The position numbers were made by a program, and so were the translations under genes. Positions 1 to 6,341 of a stretch of DNA of 9,412 nt are shown here, piece by piece. Below the pieces are notes generated by a model. It worked only from the letters and a program-made list of their open reading frames with translations, ran no database searches and had not been told where the DNA came from. Every line of letters begins with the position of its first letter. Within the stretch, counting starts at the first letter, position 1. The DNA is from Ectopseudomonas composti (GTDB lineage: Bacteria > Pseudomonadota > Gammaproteobacteria > Pseudomonadales > Pseudomonadaceae). Location of the stretch: the NCBI GenBank assembly GCA_946886245.1, contig CAMPIF010000135.1, forward strand, positions 1 through 9,412, in the 5' to 3' direction.

Positions 1-2
1 CC

Positions 3-146
3 GGCGGACCGATCATGATCCTGTTGATGGCCCGCCACCTTCATCCGTCGCCGCGCGCCGGCTTTCCCGAACGGGAGAGCCCAAGGATGGCGCCAACTCG
101 CGATCTCATCATCAATGGAGAATCACCCGCTCATGTGGTTTCGTAA
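3..146 (+). CDS. Possible C-terminal end of an upstream gene, perhaps a FecCD-type permease (partial)
   Basis: This frame is open from the left edge to a TAA at 144-146 and would give about 47 residues. It begins with the hydrophobic stretch [14 protein letters not shown] glycine-glycine-proline followed by a short hydrophobic run and a basic residue is how many FecCD-family ABC permeases for iron-siderophore or cobalamin end, which is the only reason for the suggestion. Against it, the remaining ~34 residues are polar and proline/arginine-rich, and the frame would overlap the first 14 bases of rdgC. Another reading is that the upstream gene ends at the TGA at 16-18 in a different frame and 19-132 is only the rdgC leader. 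The call is weak; the bases left of the window would settle it. Confidence 0.25.
   Translation, partial: GGPIMILLMARHLHPSPRAGFPERESPRMAPTRDLIINGESPAHVVS
60..81. other. Small hairpin ahead of rdgC
   Basis: GGCTTTCCCG (60-69) and CGGGAGAGCC (72-81) pair over ten positions with one mismatch (T-G), separated by AA. No run of T follows on either strand, so it does not look like a standard intrinsic terminator. It could be a weak attenuating structure, the end of the upstream transcript, or chance in GC-rich DNA. Confidence 0.3.
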
Positions 147-1053
147 CCTGCTGGTCTACCGCCTCACCCAGGACATCCCTTTCGACGCCGAAGTACTGGA
201 GACCGCACTGGCCAGCAAGCCGGCACGTCCCTGCGCCAGCCAGGAGCTGACCACCTACGGCTTCAACGCGCCCTTCGGCAAGGGCGCCGATGCCCCGCTG
301 GTGCATGTCAGTGGCGACTTCCTGCTGATCGGTGCGCGCAAGGAAGAGCGCATCCTGCCGGGTTCGGTGGTGCGCGACGCGCTGAAGGAGAAGGTCGACG
401 AAATCGAAAACACCCAGATGCGCAAGGTGTACAAGAAAGAGCGCGACCAGATCAAAGACGAAATCGTCCAGGCCTTCCTGCCGCGCGCCTTCGTCCGCAA
501 ATCCGGCACCTTCGCCGCCATCGCGCCGAAGCAGGGCCTGATCCTGGTCGACAGCGCCAGCGCCAAGAAGGCCGAAGACCTGCTCTCCACCCTGCGTGAA
601 GCCATCGGCTCGCTGCCAGTGCGCCCGCTGTCGGTGAAGATCGCACCGACCGCTACCCTCACCGACTGGCTGAAGAATCAGAGCGCTGCCGAAGGCTTCT
701 TCGTACTCGACGAGTGTGAGCTGCGCGATACCCACGAGGACGGCGGCGTGGTGCGCTGCAAGCGCCAGGATCTGACCAGCGAGGAAATCCAGCTGCACCT
801 GTCCACCGGCAAGCAGGTTACCCAGCTGTCACTGGCCTGGCAGGACAAGCTGTCGTTCGTGCTCGACGACAAGCTGACCATCAAGCGCCTGCGTTTCGAG
901 GACGTGCTGCAGGAACAGGCCGAACAGGATGGCGGTGACGACGCCTTGGCTCAGCAGGACGCCAGCTTCATCCTGATGATGATGACGCTGGTGGAGTTCC
1001 TGCCAGAGCTGTTCACCGCACTGGGCGGCGAAGAGATTCCGCAGGGCATCTGA
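133..1053 (+). CDS. rdgC: Recombination-associated protein RdgC
   Basis: RdgC is a nucleoid-associated protein that forms a ring-shaped dimer around double-stranded DNA and restrains RecA filament formation; it is linked to recombination and replication restart. The product is 306 residues, the usual length. The N-terminus [11 protein letters not shown] is the conserved RdgC start, so I chose the ATG at 133 over the in-frame ATG at 115; a GGAG lies at 118-121. Other family signatures are [13 protein letters not shown] (about 64-76), the LPRAF stretch ending at Phe120 (E. coli RdgC has a functionally important Phe120), [13 protein letters not shown] (about 139-151) and the CKRQDL stretch near 209-214. 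The C-terminal part contains an acidic stretch near 255-270 and then a hydrophobic helix. The gene converges on edd, with only a hairpin repeat between. No clear promoter is visible in the short upstream sequence. Identity is secure from several motifs and length. Confidence 0.95.
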   Translation: MWFRNLLVYRLTQDIPFDAEVLETALASKPARPCASQELTTYGFNAPFGKGADAPLVHVSGDFLLIGARKEERILPGSVVRDALKEKVDEIENTQMRKVYKKERDQIKDEIVQAFLPRAFVRKSGTFAAIAPKQGLILVDSASAKKAEDLLSTLREAIGSLPVRPLSVKIAPTATLTDWLKNQSAAEGFFVLDECELRDTHEDGGVVRCKRQDLTSEEIQLHLSTGKQVTQLSLAWQDKLSFVLDDKLTIKRLRFEDVLQEQAEQDGGDDALAQQDASFILMMMTLVEFLPELFTALGGEEIPQGI

Positions 1054-1060
1054 TGACCCA

Positions 1061-1125
1061 GGGTGGATGACGCTTTTTCATCCGCCCTTCGGACAGACGG
1101 TGGACAAGCTGCGCGTTGTCCACCC
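1061..1125. repeat. Double-hairpin repeat between rdgC and edd; likely bidirectional terminator
   Basis: Two stem-loops sit side by side. The first pairs 1061-1070 (GGGTGGATGA) with 1078-1087 (TCATCCGCCC), ten pairs including one T-G, and has four of its five T in the loop. The second pairs 1099-1107 (GGTGGACAA) with 1116-1124 (TTGTCCACC) without mismatch. The outer ends are also complementary: GGGTGGA at 1061-1067 and TCCACCC at 1119-1125. From memory, GGGTGGATAACGC-like palindromes recur between genes in many Pseudomonas genomes, so this is probably a member of a dispersed REP-like family. It starts 8 bases after the rdgC stop and ends 8 bases before the edd stop, a natural place for it to end transcripts from both sides. 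Confidence 0.7.
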
Positions 1126-1132
1126 TACCCCC

Positions 1133-2956
1133 TCAGACCAGCGACTCGAGACTCTCGGTAAAGGCACTGGCGCCCTGCTCGGCCGAACTGAAGTTGTGGC
1201 GCATGAAGGCGAACAACTCGCGCCCACAACCCATTGCCTGCGCAGGCCGCGCGACCGGCTCGCGCGCTGCGAACTCGGCCTCGTCGACCTGCAGCAGCAA
1301 TTCTCCCGTCAGCCCATCGAGGCGTATCAGATCGCCATCGCGCACCCGCGCCAAGGGCCCAGCATCGAATGCCTCCGGGCACACATGAATGGCCGCCGGG
1401 ATCTTGCCTGAGGCACCGGACATGCGCCCATCGGTCACCAGCGCCACCTTGAAACCGCGGTCCTGCAGCACGCCCAGATAAGGCGTCATCTTGTGTAGCT
1501 CCGGCATGCCATTGCTGCGCGGCCCCTGGAAACGCACCACGGCGACGAAATCGCGCTCCAGCTTGCCAGCCTTGAAGGCTTCGACCAGATCCAGCTGATC
1601 CTCGAACACCAGCGCCGGCGCTTGCACCACCTGATGCTCGGGCGCCACCGCAGATACCTTCATCACCCCACGCCCCAGATTGCCCTGCATCAGGCGCAGC
1701 CCCCCTTCGGCCGAGAACGGCCGCGCCACGGGACGCAGCACACTCTCCTCCAGGCTTTCGGTCGGCCCGTCGCGCCAGACCAGCTTGCCATCTTCCAGGA
1801 AGGGCTCGCGGGTGTAACGCGACAGCCCGCGCCCGGCCACGGTGTTGACCTCTTCATGCAGCAACCCGGCGTCGAGCAGCTGGCGAATCAGGAAGGCCAT
1901 GCCGCCCGCCGCCTGGAAATGATTGATGTCGGCCTTGCCGTTGGGATAAACGTGCGCCAGGGTCGGCACCACCTCGGACAGGTCGGCCATGTCCTGCCAG
2001 GTCAGCAGAATCCCGGCGGCGCGGGCGATGGCCGGCATGTGCAGGGTGTGGTTGGTGGAACCGCCGGTGGCATGCAGGGCGACGATGGAGTTGACCAGGC
2101 AACGCTCGTCGACGATCTCGCCAATAGGCATGAACTGGCCACTCTGCCTGGTCAGGCGCGTGACCTGCTGCGCGGCTTCACGGGTCAGCGCATCACGCAG
2201 CGGCGTACCCGGATTGATGAAGGAAGCGCCCGGCAGGTGCAGGCCCATCACTTCCATCAGCAACTGGTTGGTATTGGCCGTGCCATAAAAGGTGCAGGTG
2301 CCCGGCCCGTGGTAAGCCGCCATTTCCGCAGCCAGCAGCTCTTCACGGGTCGCCTTGCCTTCGGCGTAGCGCTGGCGCACATCGGCTTTCTCCTTGTTGG
2401 ACAAGCCCGAGGTCATGGGACCGGCCGGCACGAACATGGACGGCAGATGACCGAAACGCAGTGCCCCCATCACCAGCCCCGGCACGATCTTGTCGCATAC
2501 ACCCAGATAGAGAGCGGCGTCGAACATGTTGTGCGACAGCGCCACGGCGGTGGACATGGCGATCACCTCGCGGCTGGCGATGCCCAGTTCCATGCCGGGC
2601 TCACCCTGCGTGACGCCATCGCACATGGCCGGCACGCCACCGGCGAACTGCCCCACCGAGCCGAGCTCGCGCAGGGCCTGCTTGATCTGCTCGGGAAAGG
2701 TTTCGTAAGGCTGATGGGCGGACAACATGTCGTTGTAAGCAGACACGATGGCCACGTTCGCCGCCTCCATCAGGCGCAGGGTCTGCTTGTCGTCACCGCT
2801 GCAGCCCGCCACACCGTGAGCGAAGTTGGCGCACTGCAGCTTGCCACGGTGCGGCCCCTCGCTGGCGGCCGCACGGATCATCTCAAGGTAGCGCTGGCGG
2901 GTGGCGCGACTGCGCTCGACGAGACGTTCGGTAACTTCAACAACGCGGGGATGCAT
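1133..2956 (-). CDS. edd: Phosphogluconate dehydratase (Entner-Doudoroff)
   Basis: Edd dehydrates 6-phosphogluconate to 2-keto-3-deoxy-6-phosphogluconate (KDPG) in the cytoplasm, the first dedicated step of the Entner-Doudoroff pathway. The 607-residue product has the usual length. It belongs to the IlvD/Edd family, which carries an iron-sulfur cluster; Cys154 (in GVCDKIVPG) and Cys221 (in [11 protein letters not shown]) sit where the Zymomonas enzyme has its described cluster cysteines. Further family stretches are [10 protein letters not shown] (52-61), the [14 protein letters not shown] region (295-308) and [14 protein letters not shown] (507-520), typical of the family C-terminal domain. 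The ATG at 2956 is supported by GGAGA at 2963-2967 on the minus strand, six bases away. In P. aeruginosa and P. putida edd is followed by glk and gltR; here the next gene downstream is the convergent rdgC, so edd appears monocistronic. It is transcribed divergently from gapA across a HexR-like control region. Confidence 0.97.
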   Translation of the reverse strand: MHPRVVEVTERLVERSRATRQRYLEMIRAAASEGPHRGKLQCANFAHGVAGCSGDDKQTLRLMEAANVAIVSAYNDMLSAHQPYETFPEQIKQALRELGSVGQFAGGVPAMCDGVTQGEPGMELGIASREVIAMSTAVALSHNMFDAALYLGVCDKIVPGLVMGALRFGHLPSMFVPAGPMTSGLSNKEKADVRQRYAEGKATREELLAAEMAAYHGPGTCTFYGTANTNQLLMEVMGLHLPGASFINPGTPLRDALTREAAQQVTRLTRQSGQFMPIGEIVDERCLVNSIVALHATGGSTNHTLHMPAIARAAGILLTWQDMADLSEVVPTLAHVYPNGKADINHFQAAGGMAFLIRQLLDAGLLHEEVNTVAGRGLSRYTREPFLEDGKLVWRDGPTESLEESVLRPVARPFSAEGGLRLMQGNLGRGVMKVSAVAPEHQVVQAPALVFEDQLDLVEAFKAGKLERDFVAVVRFQGPRSNGMPELHKMTPYLGVLQDRGFKVALVTDGRMSGASGKIPAAIHVCPEAFDAGPLARVRDGDLIRLDGLTGELLLQVDEAEFAAREPVARPAQAMGCGRELFAFMRHNFSSAEQGASAFTESLESLV

Positions 2957-2972
2957 GGGGAATCTCCAGGCT

Positions 2973-2986
2973 AGACACTAGCGTCT
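2973..2986. promoter_or_regulatory. Short palindrome in the edd leader
   Basis: AGACACTAGCGTCT reads the same on both strands except for one non-matching pair. It lies 17 bases upstream of the edd start codon and overlaps neither the ribosome binding site nor the HexR-like repeat. It could be an operator for a second regulator or a small hairpin in the edd leader RNA. I do not recognise it as the site of a named regulator. Confidence 0.35.
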
Positions 2987-2988
2987 GT

Positions 2989-3003
2989 TCGTATTTACAA
3001 CAA
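2989..3003. promoter_or_regulatory. HexR-like site, edd-proximal copy
   Basis: TCGTATTTACAACAA matches the gapA-proximal copy (3051-3065) at 13 of 15 positions and has the same orientation. It reads TCGT-N7-ACAA, one base from the TTGT-N7/8-ACAA form known for HexR of P. putida. It lies 33 bases upstream of the edd start codon, where a bound repressor could block the edd promoter. It also overlaps the inverted repeat GTATTT-N6-AAATAC at 2991-3008. Confidence 0.55.
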
Positions 3004-3050
3004 AATACTGCCACTCAACGGGCTTGATTTCTAGAGCAATGGGAATAATC

Positions 3051-3065
3051 TTGTAATTACAACAA
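3051..3065. promoter_or_regulatory. HexR operator candidate, gapA-proximal copy
   Basis: TTGTAATTACAACAA fits TTGT-N7-ACAA exactly, and its first 12 bases (3051-3062) are a perfect palindrome. HexR, a repressor of the RpiR type with a sugar-isomerase domain, controls edd, gap-1 and zwf in P. putida and releases DNA when KDPG binds. The site is just downstream of the candidate gapA -10 box and 21 bases before the start codon, a position suited to repression. HexR itself is not encoded in this window. Confidence 0.7.
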
Positions 3066-3086
3066 CAAATTGACGAGACCCTCACC

Positions 3087-4088
3087 ATGACACTACGCAT
3101 CGCCATCAATGGCTTCGGCCGTATCGGTCGCAATGTGCTACGCGCACTCTATACCCAGAATTATCGCCAGCACCTGCAGGTCGTGGCGATCAACGACCTG
3201 GGCGACAGCGCGATCAATGCCCACCTGCTGCAATATGACAGCGTCCACGGCCATTTCCCTGAAGAAGTTAAAGTGGACGGCGAAAGCCTGTGGATCAAGG
3301 GTGACCGTATCGCCGTCAGCGCCATTCGCAATCCGGCCGAGCTGCCCTGGAAAACCCATCAGGTCGATGTGGTGCTCGAATGCACCGGGCTGTTCACCGA
3401 ACGTGACAAGGCCGCTGCGCACCTCGCGGCCGGCGCGCGCAAGGTGCTGATCTCCGCGCCCGCCAAGGGCGCCGACGCCACCCTGGTGTATGGCGTCAAC
3501 GAACAGGTGCTGACGCCTGACATGCAGATCATCTCCAACGCTTCCTGCACCACCAACTGCCTGGCGCCGGTGGCGCAGGTGCTGCATCGCGAGCTGGGCA
3601 TCGAACAGGGGCTGATGACCACCATTCACGCCTACACCAATGACCAGAACCTTTCCGACGTTTACCACAGCGATTTGTACCGTGCGCGCTCGGCGACCCA
3701 GTCGATGATCCCGACCAGGACCGGCGCCGCAGAAGCGGTCGGCCTGGTGTTGCCGGAGCTGGCCGGCAAGCTCACCGGCATGGCCGTGCGGGTGCCGGTG
3801 ATCAACGTATCGCTGGTCGACCTGACCCTGCAGGTCAAGCGCGAGACCACTGCCGAGGAGGTCAACGCCCTGCTCAAGGCCGTCAGCGAGAAGTCCCCGG
3901 TGCTGGGCTACAACGCGCTGCCGCTGGTGTCCTGCGATTTCAACCACAACCCGCTGTCATCGATCTTCGACGCCAACCACACCAAGGTCAGCGGCAAGCT
4001 GCTCAAGGTCATGGCCTGGTATGACAACGAATGGGGTTTCTCCAACCGCATGCTGGACAACTGCATGGTCCTGGCCCGCCTGCATTGA
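3087..4088 (+). CDS. gapA: Glyceraldehyde-3-phosphate dehydrogenase, type I
   Basis: GAPDH oxidises glyceraldehyde-3-phosphate with phosphate and NAD(P)+ to 1,3-bisphosphoglycerate in the cytoplasm. The 333-residue protein has the usual length. The Rossmann glycine motif NGFGRIGRN is at 8-16, an aspartate at 37 ends strand two (INDLGD) and suggests NAD preference, the active-site stretch is [12 protein letters not shown] with catalytic Cys154, and the partner His181 is in [10 protein letters not shown]. The C-terminal [12 protein letters not shown] signature is intact. The ATG at 3087 gives the conserved N-terminus; the ribosome site is modest (GAG at 3075-3077). Context matches gap-1 of P. 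putida and gapA of P. aeruginosa: back-to-back with edd, under a HexR-like site. mgsA begins 13 bases after the stop, so the two are very likely one operon. The role is catabolic, handling triose phosphate from the Entner-Doudoroff route. Confidence 0.97.
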   Translation: MTLRIAINGFGRIGRNVLRALYTQNYRQHLQVVAINDLGDSAINAHLLQYDSVHGHFPEEVKVDGESLWIKGDRIAVSAIRNPAELPWKTHQVDVVLECTGLFTERDKAAAHLAAGARKVLISAPAKGADATLVYGVNEQVLTPDMQIISNASCTTNCLAPVAQVLHRELGIEQGLMTTIHAYTNDQNLSDVYHSDLYRARSATQSMIPTRTGAAEAVGLVLPELAGKLTGMAVRVPVINVSLVDLTLQVKRETTAEEVNALLKAVSEKSPVLGYNALPLVSCDFNHNPLSSIFDANHTKVSGKLLKVMAWYDNEWGFSNRMLDNCMVLARLH

Positions 4089-4101
4089 ACGAGGAGGCTC
4101 G

Positions 4102-4566
4102 ATGAGCCGTATCAGTTTCACCCGCGCCCAGTTGCCGGCGCGCAAACGTATCGCCCTGGTGGCGCACGATCACTGCAAAGGCTTCCTGCTGGATTGGTGC
4201 GAACGCCAGCGCGAGCGGCTGGCCAACCATCAACTGCTGGCCACTGGCACCACCGGCCTGCTTTTGAGCAAGCGCCTGGGTTTGCCGGTAGAGAGCATGA
4301 TCAGCGGCCCGCTGGGCGGTGACCAGCAGATCGGCGCGCGCATCGCCGAACAGCGCGTGGACATGCTGGTGTTCTTCTGGGACCCCTTCGAGCCGCAGCC
4401 ACACGACCCGGATATCAAGGCCCTGCTGCGCGTCGCGGCGGTGTGGAACATCCCGGTAGCCTGCAACGAGAGCAGCGCCGACTACCTGCTCAGCAGCAGC
4501 CTGCTGGAGCAACAGCATGAGTATCGCATTCCCGATTACCAGGCCTATCTGGCGGCACGCGGATAG
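4102..4566 (+). CDS. mgsA: Methylglyoxal synthase
   Basis: MgsA removes phosphate from dihydroxyacetone phosphate to give methylglyoxal, an overflow route relieving sugar-phosphate build-up; the enzyme is generally inhibited by phosphate. The 154-residue product closely follows E. coli MgsA (152 residues) with an offset of about three. Active-site residues are in place: His22 in ALVAHDHCK, Asp74 in SGPLGGDQQ, Asp94 in FFWDP, and His101 and Asp104 in PHDPD. The end IPDYQAYLAAR is also typical. I chose the ATG at 4102 because a strong GAGGAG lies at 4091-4096 and the protein then starts as the family does; the same frame is open further upstream inside gapA but would give a wrong N-terminus. 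The 13-bp spacing after gapA implies co-transcription, hence probable control from the same HexR-like region. A hairpin repeat follows the stop. Confidence 0.95.
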   Translation: MSRISFTRAQLPARKRIALVAHDHCKGFLLDWCERQRERLANHQLLATGTTGLLLSKRLGLPVESMISGPLGGDQQIGARIAEQRVDMLVFFWDPFEPQPHDPDIKALLRVAAVWNIPVACNESSADYLLSSSLLEQQHEYRIPDYQAYLAARG

Positions 4567-4580
4567 GGTGTCGCAAGGCC

Positions 4581-4641
4581 GCCTAGGTCATGCGCACCAA
4601 TGCCTCCACAGCAAAGCCGGTGCGCGCGGCGCACCTTAGGC
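4581..4641. repeat. Hairpin repeat between mgsA and arfB (shortened relative of the 8190-8297 element)
   Basis: The right side contains the perfect stem-loop GGTGCGC-GCG-GCGCACC (4619-4635), followed by TTAGGC. The left side (4581-4598, GCCTAGGTCATGCGCACC) is nearly the inverse of the right side but lacks four bases (GCGC) of one stem and one T, so it can no longer fold by itself. The two sides together form an imperfect inverted repeat around a 20-base centre. The 7-bp stem is identical to the arms of the element at 8190-8297, so both belong to one family. It begins 14 bases after the mgsA stop and may end mgsA or arfB transcripts. Confidence 0.6.
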
Positions 4642-4685
4642 AAAGCCGCTGTCATCCTCTGCGGCACCTGACTGCTGACGCGCCA

Positions 4686-5099
4686 CTAGAAATCCACCCT
4701 GCCCCGTCCCGCCTTGATCACCCCGCGCTTGCTCTTGCCATCCAGGCGGCGCTTTTTCGAGCCCAGGGTCGGCTTGGTCGGGCGGCGCTTCTTTTCCACC
4801 TTGCCGGCGCTGCGGATCAACTCGACAAGACGTTCGAGAGCGTCAGCGCGATTCTGCTCCTGGGTTCGATACTGCTGCGCCTTGATGATCACCACGCCAT
4901 CAGCGGTGATACGACTGTCAGCGAGCGCCAGCAGGCGTTCATTGTAGAACGGTGGCAGCGACGACGCCTGGCTGTCGAAGCGCAGGTGTACCGCACTGGA
5001 TACCTTGTTGACGTTCTGCCCGCCGGCGCCCTGGGCACGGATGGCGGTCAGTTCGATTTCATCATCGGGAAGGTGAATACTGTTGGAGACGATCAGCAT
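4686..5099 (-). CDS. arfB: Alternative ribosome-rescue factor / peptidyl-tRNA hydrolase ArfB (YaeJ)
   Basis: ArfB enters ribosomes stalled at the end of a broken mRNA and hydrolyses the peptidyl-tRNA, as a backup to tmRNA and ArfA. The product is 137 residues (E. coli YaeJ has 140). The catalytic GGQ is at 26-28 in the conserved setting AIRAQGAGGQNVNKVSSAVHLRF, here split as AIRAQGAGGQ (19-28) and the following NVNKV. A further family stretch is the IKAQ-YRTQEQNR region (about 72-84). The last ~33 residues are rich in lysine and arginine, matching the tail that occupies the empty mRNA channel. The start at 5099 gives MLIVSNSIHLPDDEIELTAI, as in the family; no strong Shine-Dalgarno is seen. 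The same frame runs on to an ATG at 5189, but those extra 30 residues have no family support. It converges with mgsA and diverges from the membrane protein gene at 5231. Confidence 0.93.
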   Translation of the reverse strand: MLIVSNSIHLPDDEIELTAIRAQGAGGQNVNKVSSAVHLRFDSQASSLPPFYNERLLALADSRITADGVVIIKAQQYRTQEQNRADALERLVELIRSAGKVEKKRRPTKPTLGSKKRRLDGKSKRGVIKAGRGRVDF

Positions 5100-5230
5100 G
5101 GCCGTGATTTCTTGAAAGGCATGGGCATCAGGATACCCGCCGCCGCTGTAATCTTTGCTTGAAATTTCCCCACGGCATTCGCTCGGCACCTCGGCTAACG
5201 TAGCGGCCTGACTTTTTCCGGAAGCACTCG

Positions 5231-6295
5231 ATGGACTCCATAACCCAGGCGGTACTCGGCGCCAGCATCCAGGGCGCCTTGCTCGGTCGCTGGCAAGGCC
5301 GCAAAGCCCTGCTCTACGGCGCCATGCTTGCCACCGTTCCCGATCTGGACGTGGTCATGGAATACGGCGATGCCGTGGCCAACATGACCTACCATCGCGG
5401 CTTCAGCCACTCGCTGTTCGTCCTCAGCGGCTTTGCCCTGCTACTGACCTGGCTGGCCAGACGCTTTCGCCCCCACCCTGGTTATTCGGCCAATCGCCTG
5501 CTGCTGACCCTCTGGCTGGTGCTGATCACCCACCCCCTGCTGGACGCTTTCACCAGCTACGGCACTCAGCTGTTCTGGCCGCTGATGCCGACGCCCACGG
5601 CCTGGTCCAGCCTGTTCATCATCGACCCGCTGTATACCGTGCCGCTGATCGCAGCGCTGGTGATCAGCCTGTTCACCGGCCTGCGCGAGCAGAGTTGGCG
5701 CGTACCGGCCGTGGCGCTGGCGGTATCGACGCTGTACATCGGCTTCAGCCTGGCCGGCAAATTCATGGCCGAGCAGCGCGTGGAGCACGAGCTGGCGCGC
5801 CAGGGCATCCAGGCCGAACGACTATTCACTACGCCGACGCCGCTCAACACGCTGCTATGGCGCGTCATCGTGCTCGATGGCGAGGACTATCACGAAGCCC
5901 TGGTCGGCTGGTTCGATGACCAGCCGCCGCAACTGCAACGCCTGCCGCGCGGCACGCACCTGCGCGAACAACTGACGGACTCGCCCATGCACCAGCGGCT
6001 GCAGTGGTTCACCGGCGGCGTGCTGCGCTACGACCAGGTGGGCGAGCGTTTGATCGTCACCGATCTGCGCCTGGGCATGACCGGCTTTCATCCCTTCCGC
6101 TTCGACTTCGCCCATCTGCAGGACGGCCAGTGGCAGGTGCACGAGCGCATCGACCGCCTGCCCTTCGAGCGCGGCGAAGCCGAGCATCTGGCTCTGCTGT
6201 TCAAGCGCATCTGGCAACCGCAAGTGGAGATTCCGCTGCTGGCCTGGGCCGGCGAGTTGCAGAAACCACTTTTAACTGAGACCCGCTCGCACTGA
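5231..6295 (+). CDS. Membrane-bound putative metal-dependent hydrolase (DUF457, YdjM/YbcI-like)
   Basis: This 354-residue protein resembles the DUF457 family of inner-membrane putative metal-dependent hydrolases (E. coli YdjM and YbcI); no substrate is established. The N-terminal half holds the family's probable metal or catalytic residues: MDSITQAVLGA at the start, PDLD at 37-40, HRGFSHS at 55-61, HPLLDAFTSYG at 101-111 and an IIDPLYT stretch near 130-136. Hydrophobic segments lie near 61-76, 88-101, 133-150 and 158-176. From about 180 on, the protein is soluble-looking, with no hydrophobic segment and many charged residues; E. coli YdjM, at about 196 residues, lacks this part. GGAAG at 5220-5224 supports the ATG at 5231. 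The ABC exporter begins 46 bases after the stop on the same strand with no terminator between, so co-transcription is possible. Family membership is fairly sure; function is not. Confidence 0.8.
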   Translation: MDSITQAVLGASIQGALLGRWQGRKALLYGAMLATVPDLDVVMEYGDAVANMTYHRGFSHSLFVLSGFALLLTWLARRFRPHPGYSANRLLLTLWLVLITHPLLDAFTSYGTQLFWPLMPTPTAWSSLFIIDPLYTVPLIAALVISLFTGLREQSWRVPAVALAVSTLYIGFSLAGKFMAEQRVEHELARQGIQAERLFTTPTPLNTLLWRVIVLDGEDYHEALVGWFDDQPPQLQRLPRGTHLREQLTDSPMHQRLQWFTGGVLRYDQVGERLIVTDLRLGMTGFHPFRFDFAHLQDGQWQVHERIDRLPFERGEAEHLALLFKRIWQPQVEIPLLAWAGELQKPLLTETRSH

Positions 6296-6341
6296 CAGCG
6301 TTACTATCGGCGTCCCACCCTATTGAGGCAGGACGCCTGCA

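Larger units (their letters stand above)
2957..3086. promoter_or_regulatory. Divergent edd/gapA control region
   Basis: This 130-bp region is clearly richer in A and T than the flanking genes and must hold the promoters of edd (leftward) and gapA (rightward). For gapA, AATAAT at 3044-3049 is a possible -10 box (five of six), but no -35 box is well spaced: TTGATT at 3024-3029 is 14 bases away, too close. For edd, a minus-strand TTGAGT near 3014-3019 could be a -35 box, with no convincing -10 box. Exact start sites cannot be fixed by eye. It also holds two copies of a HexR-like site and a short palindrome near edd, listed separately. Confidence 0.75.

Noticed and set aside
115..132. An earlier rdgC start at the ATG at 115
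   Set aside because: The family begins with MWF, which is the ATG at 133, and the GGAG at 118-121 would lie inside the longer reading.
112..798. A 228-codon open frame on the minus strand opposite rdgC
   Set aside because: It is antisense to a well-supported rdgC and its composition is that of a shadow frame.
1622..2974. A 450-codon open frame on the plus strand opposite edd
   Set aside because: edd is complete with its cluster cysteines. The antisense product is His/Gln/Arg/Gly-rich with no family likeness and would run through the edd start region.
3138..3947. A 269-codon open frame on the minus strand opposite gapA
   Set aside because: It is a shadow of an intact GAPDH gene, with no motifs and no ribosome site noticed.
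5100..5189. A 30-residue N-terminal extension of ArfB from the ATG at 5189
   Set aside because: The family starts at the MLIVSNSI-type sequence; the extension has no recognisable likeness and would reduce the upstream gap to 41 bases.
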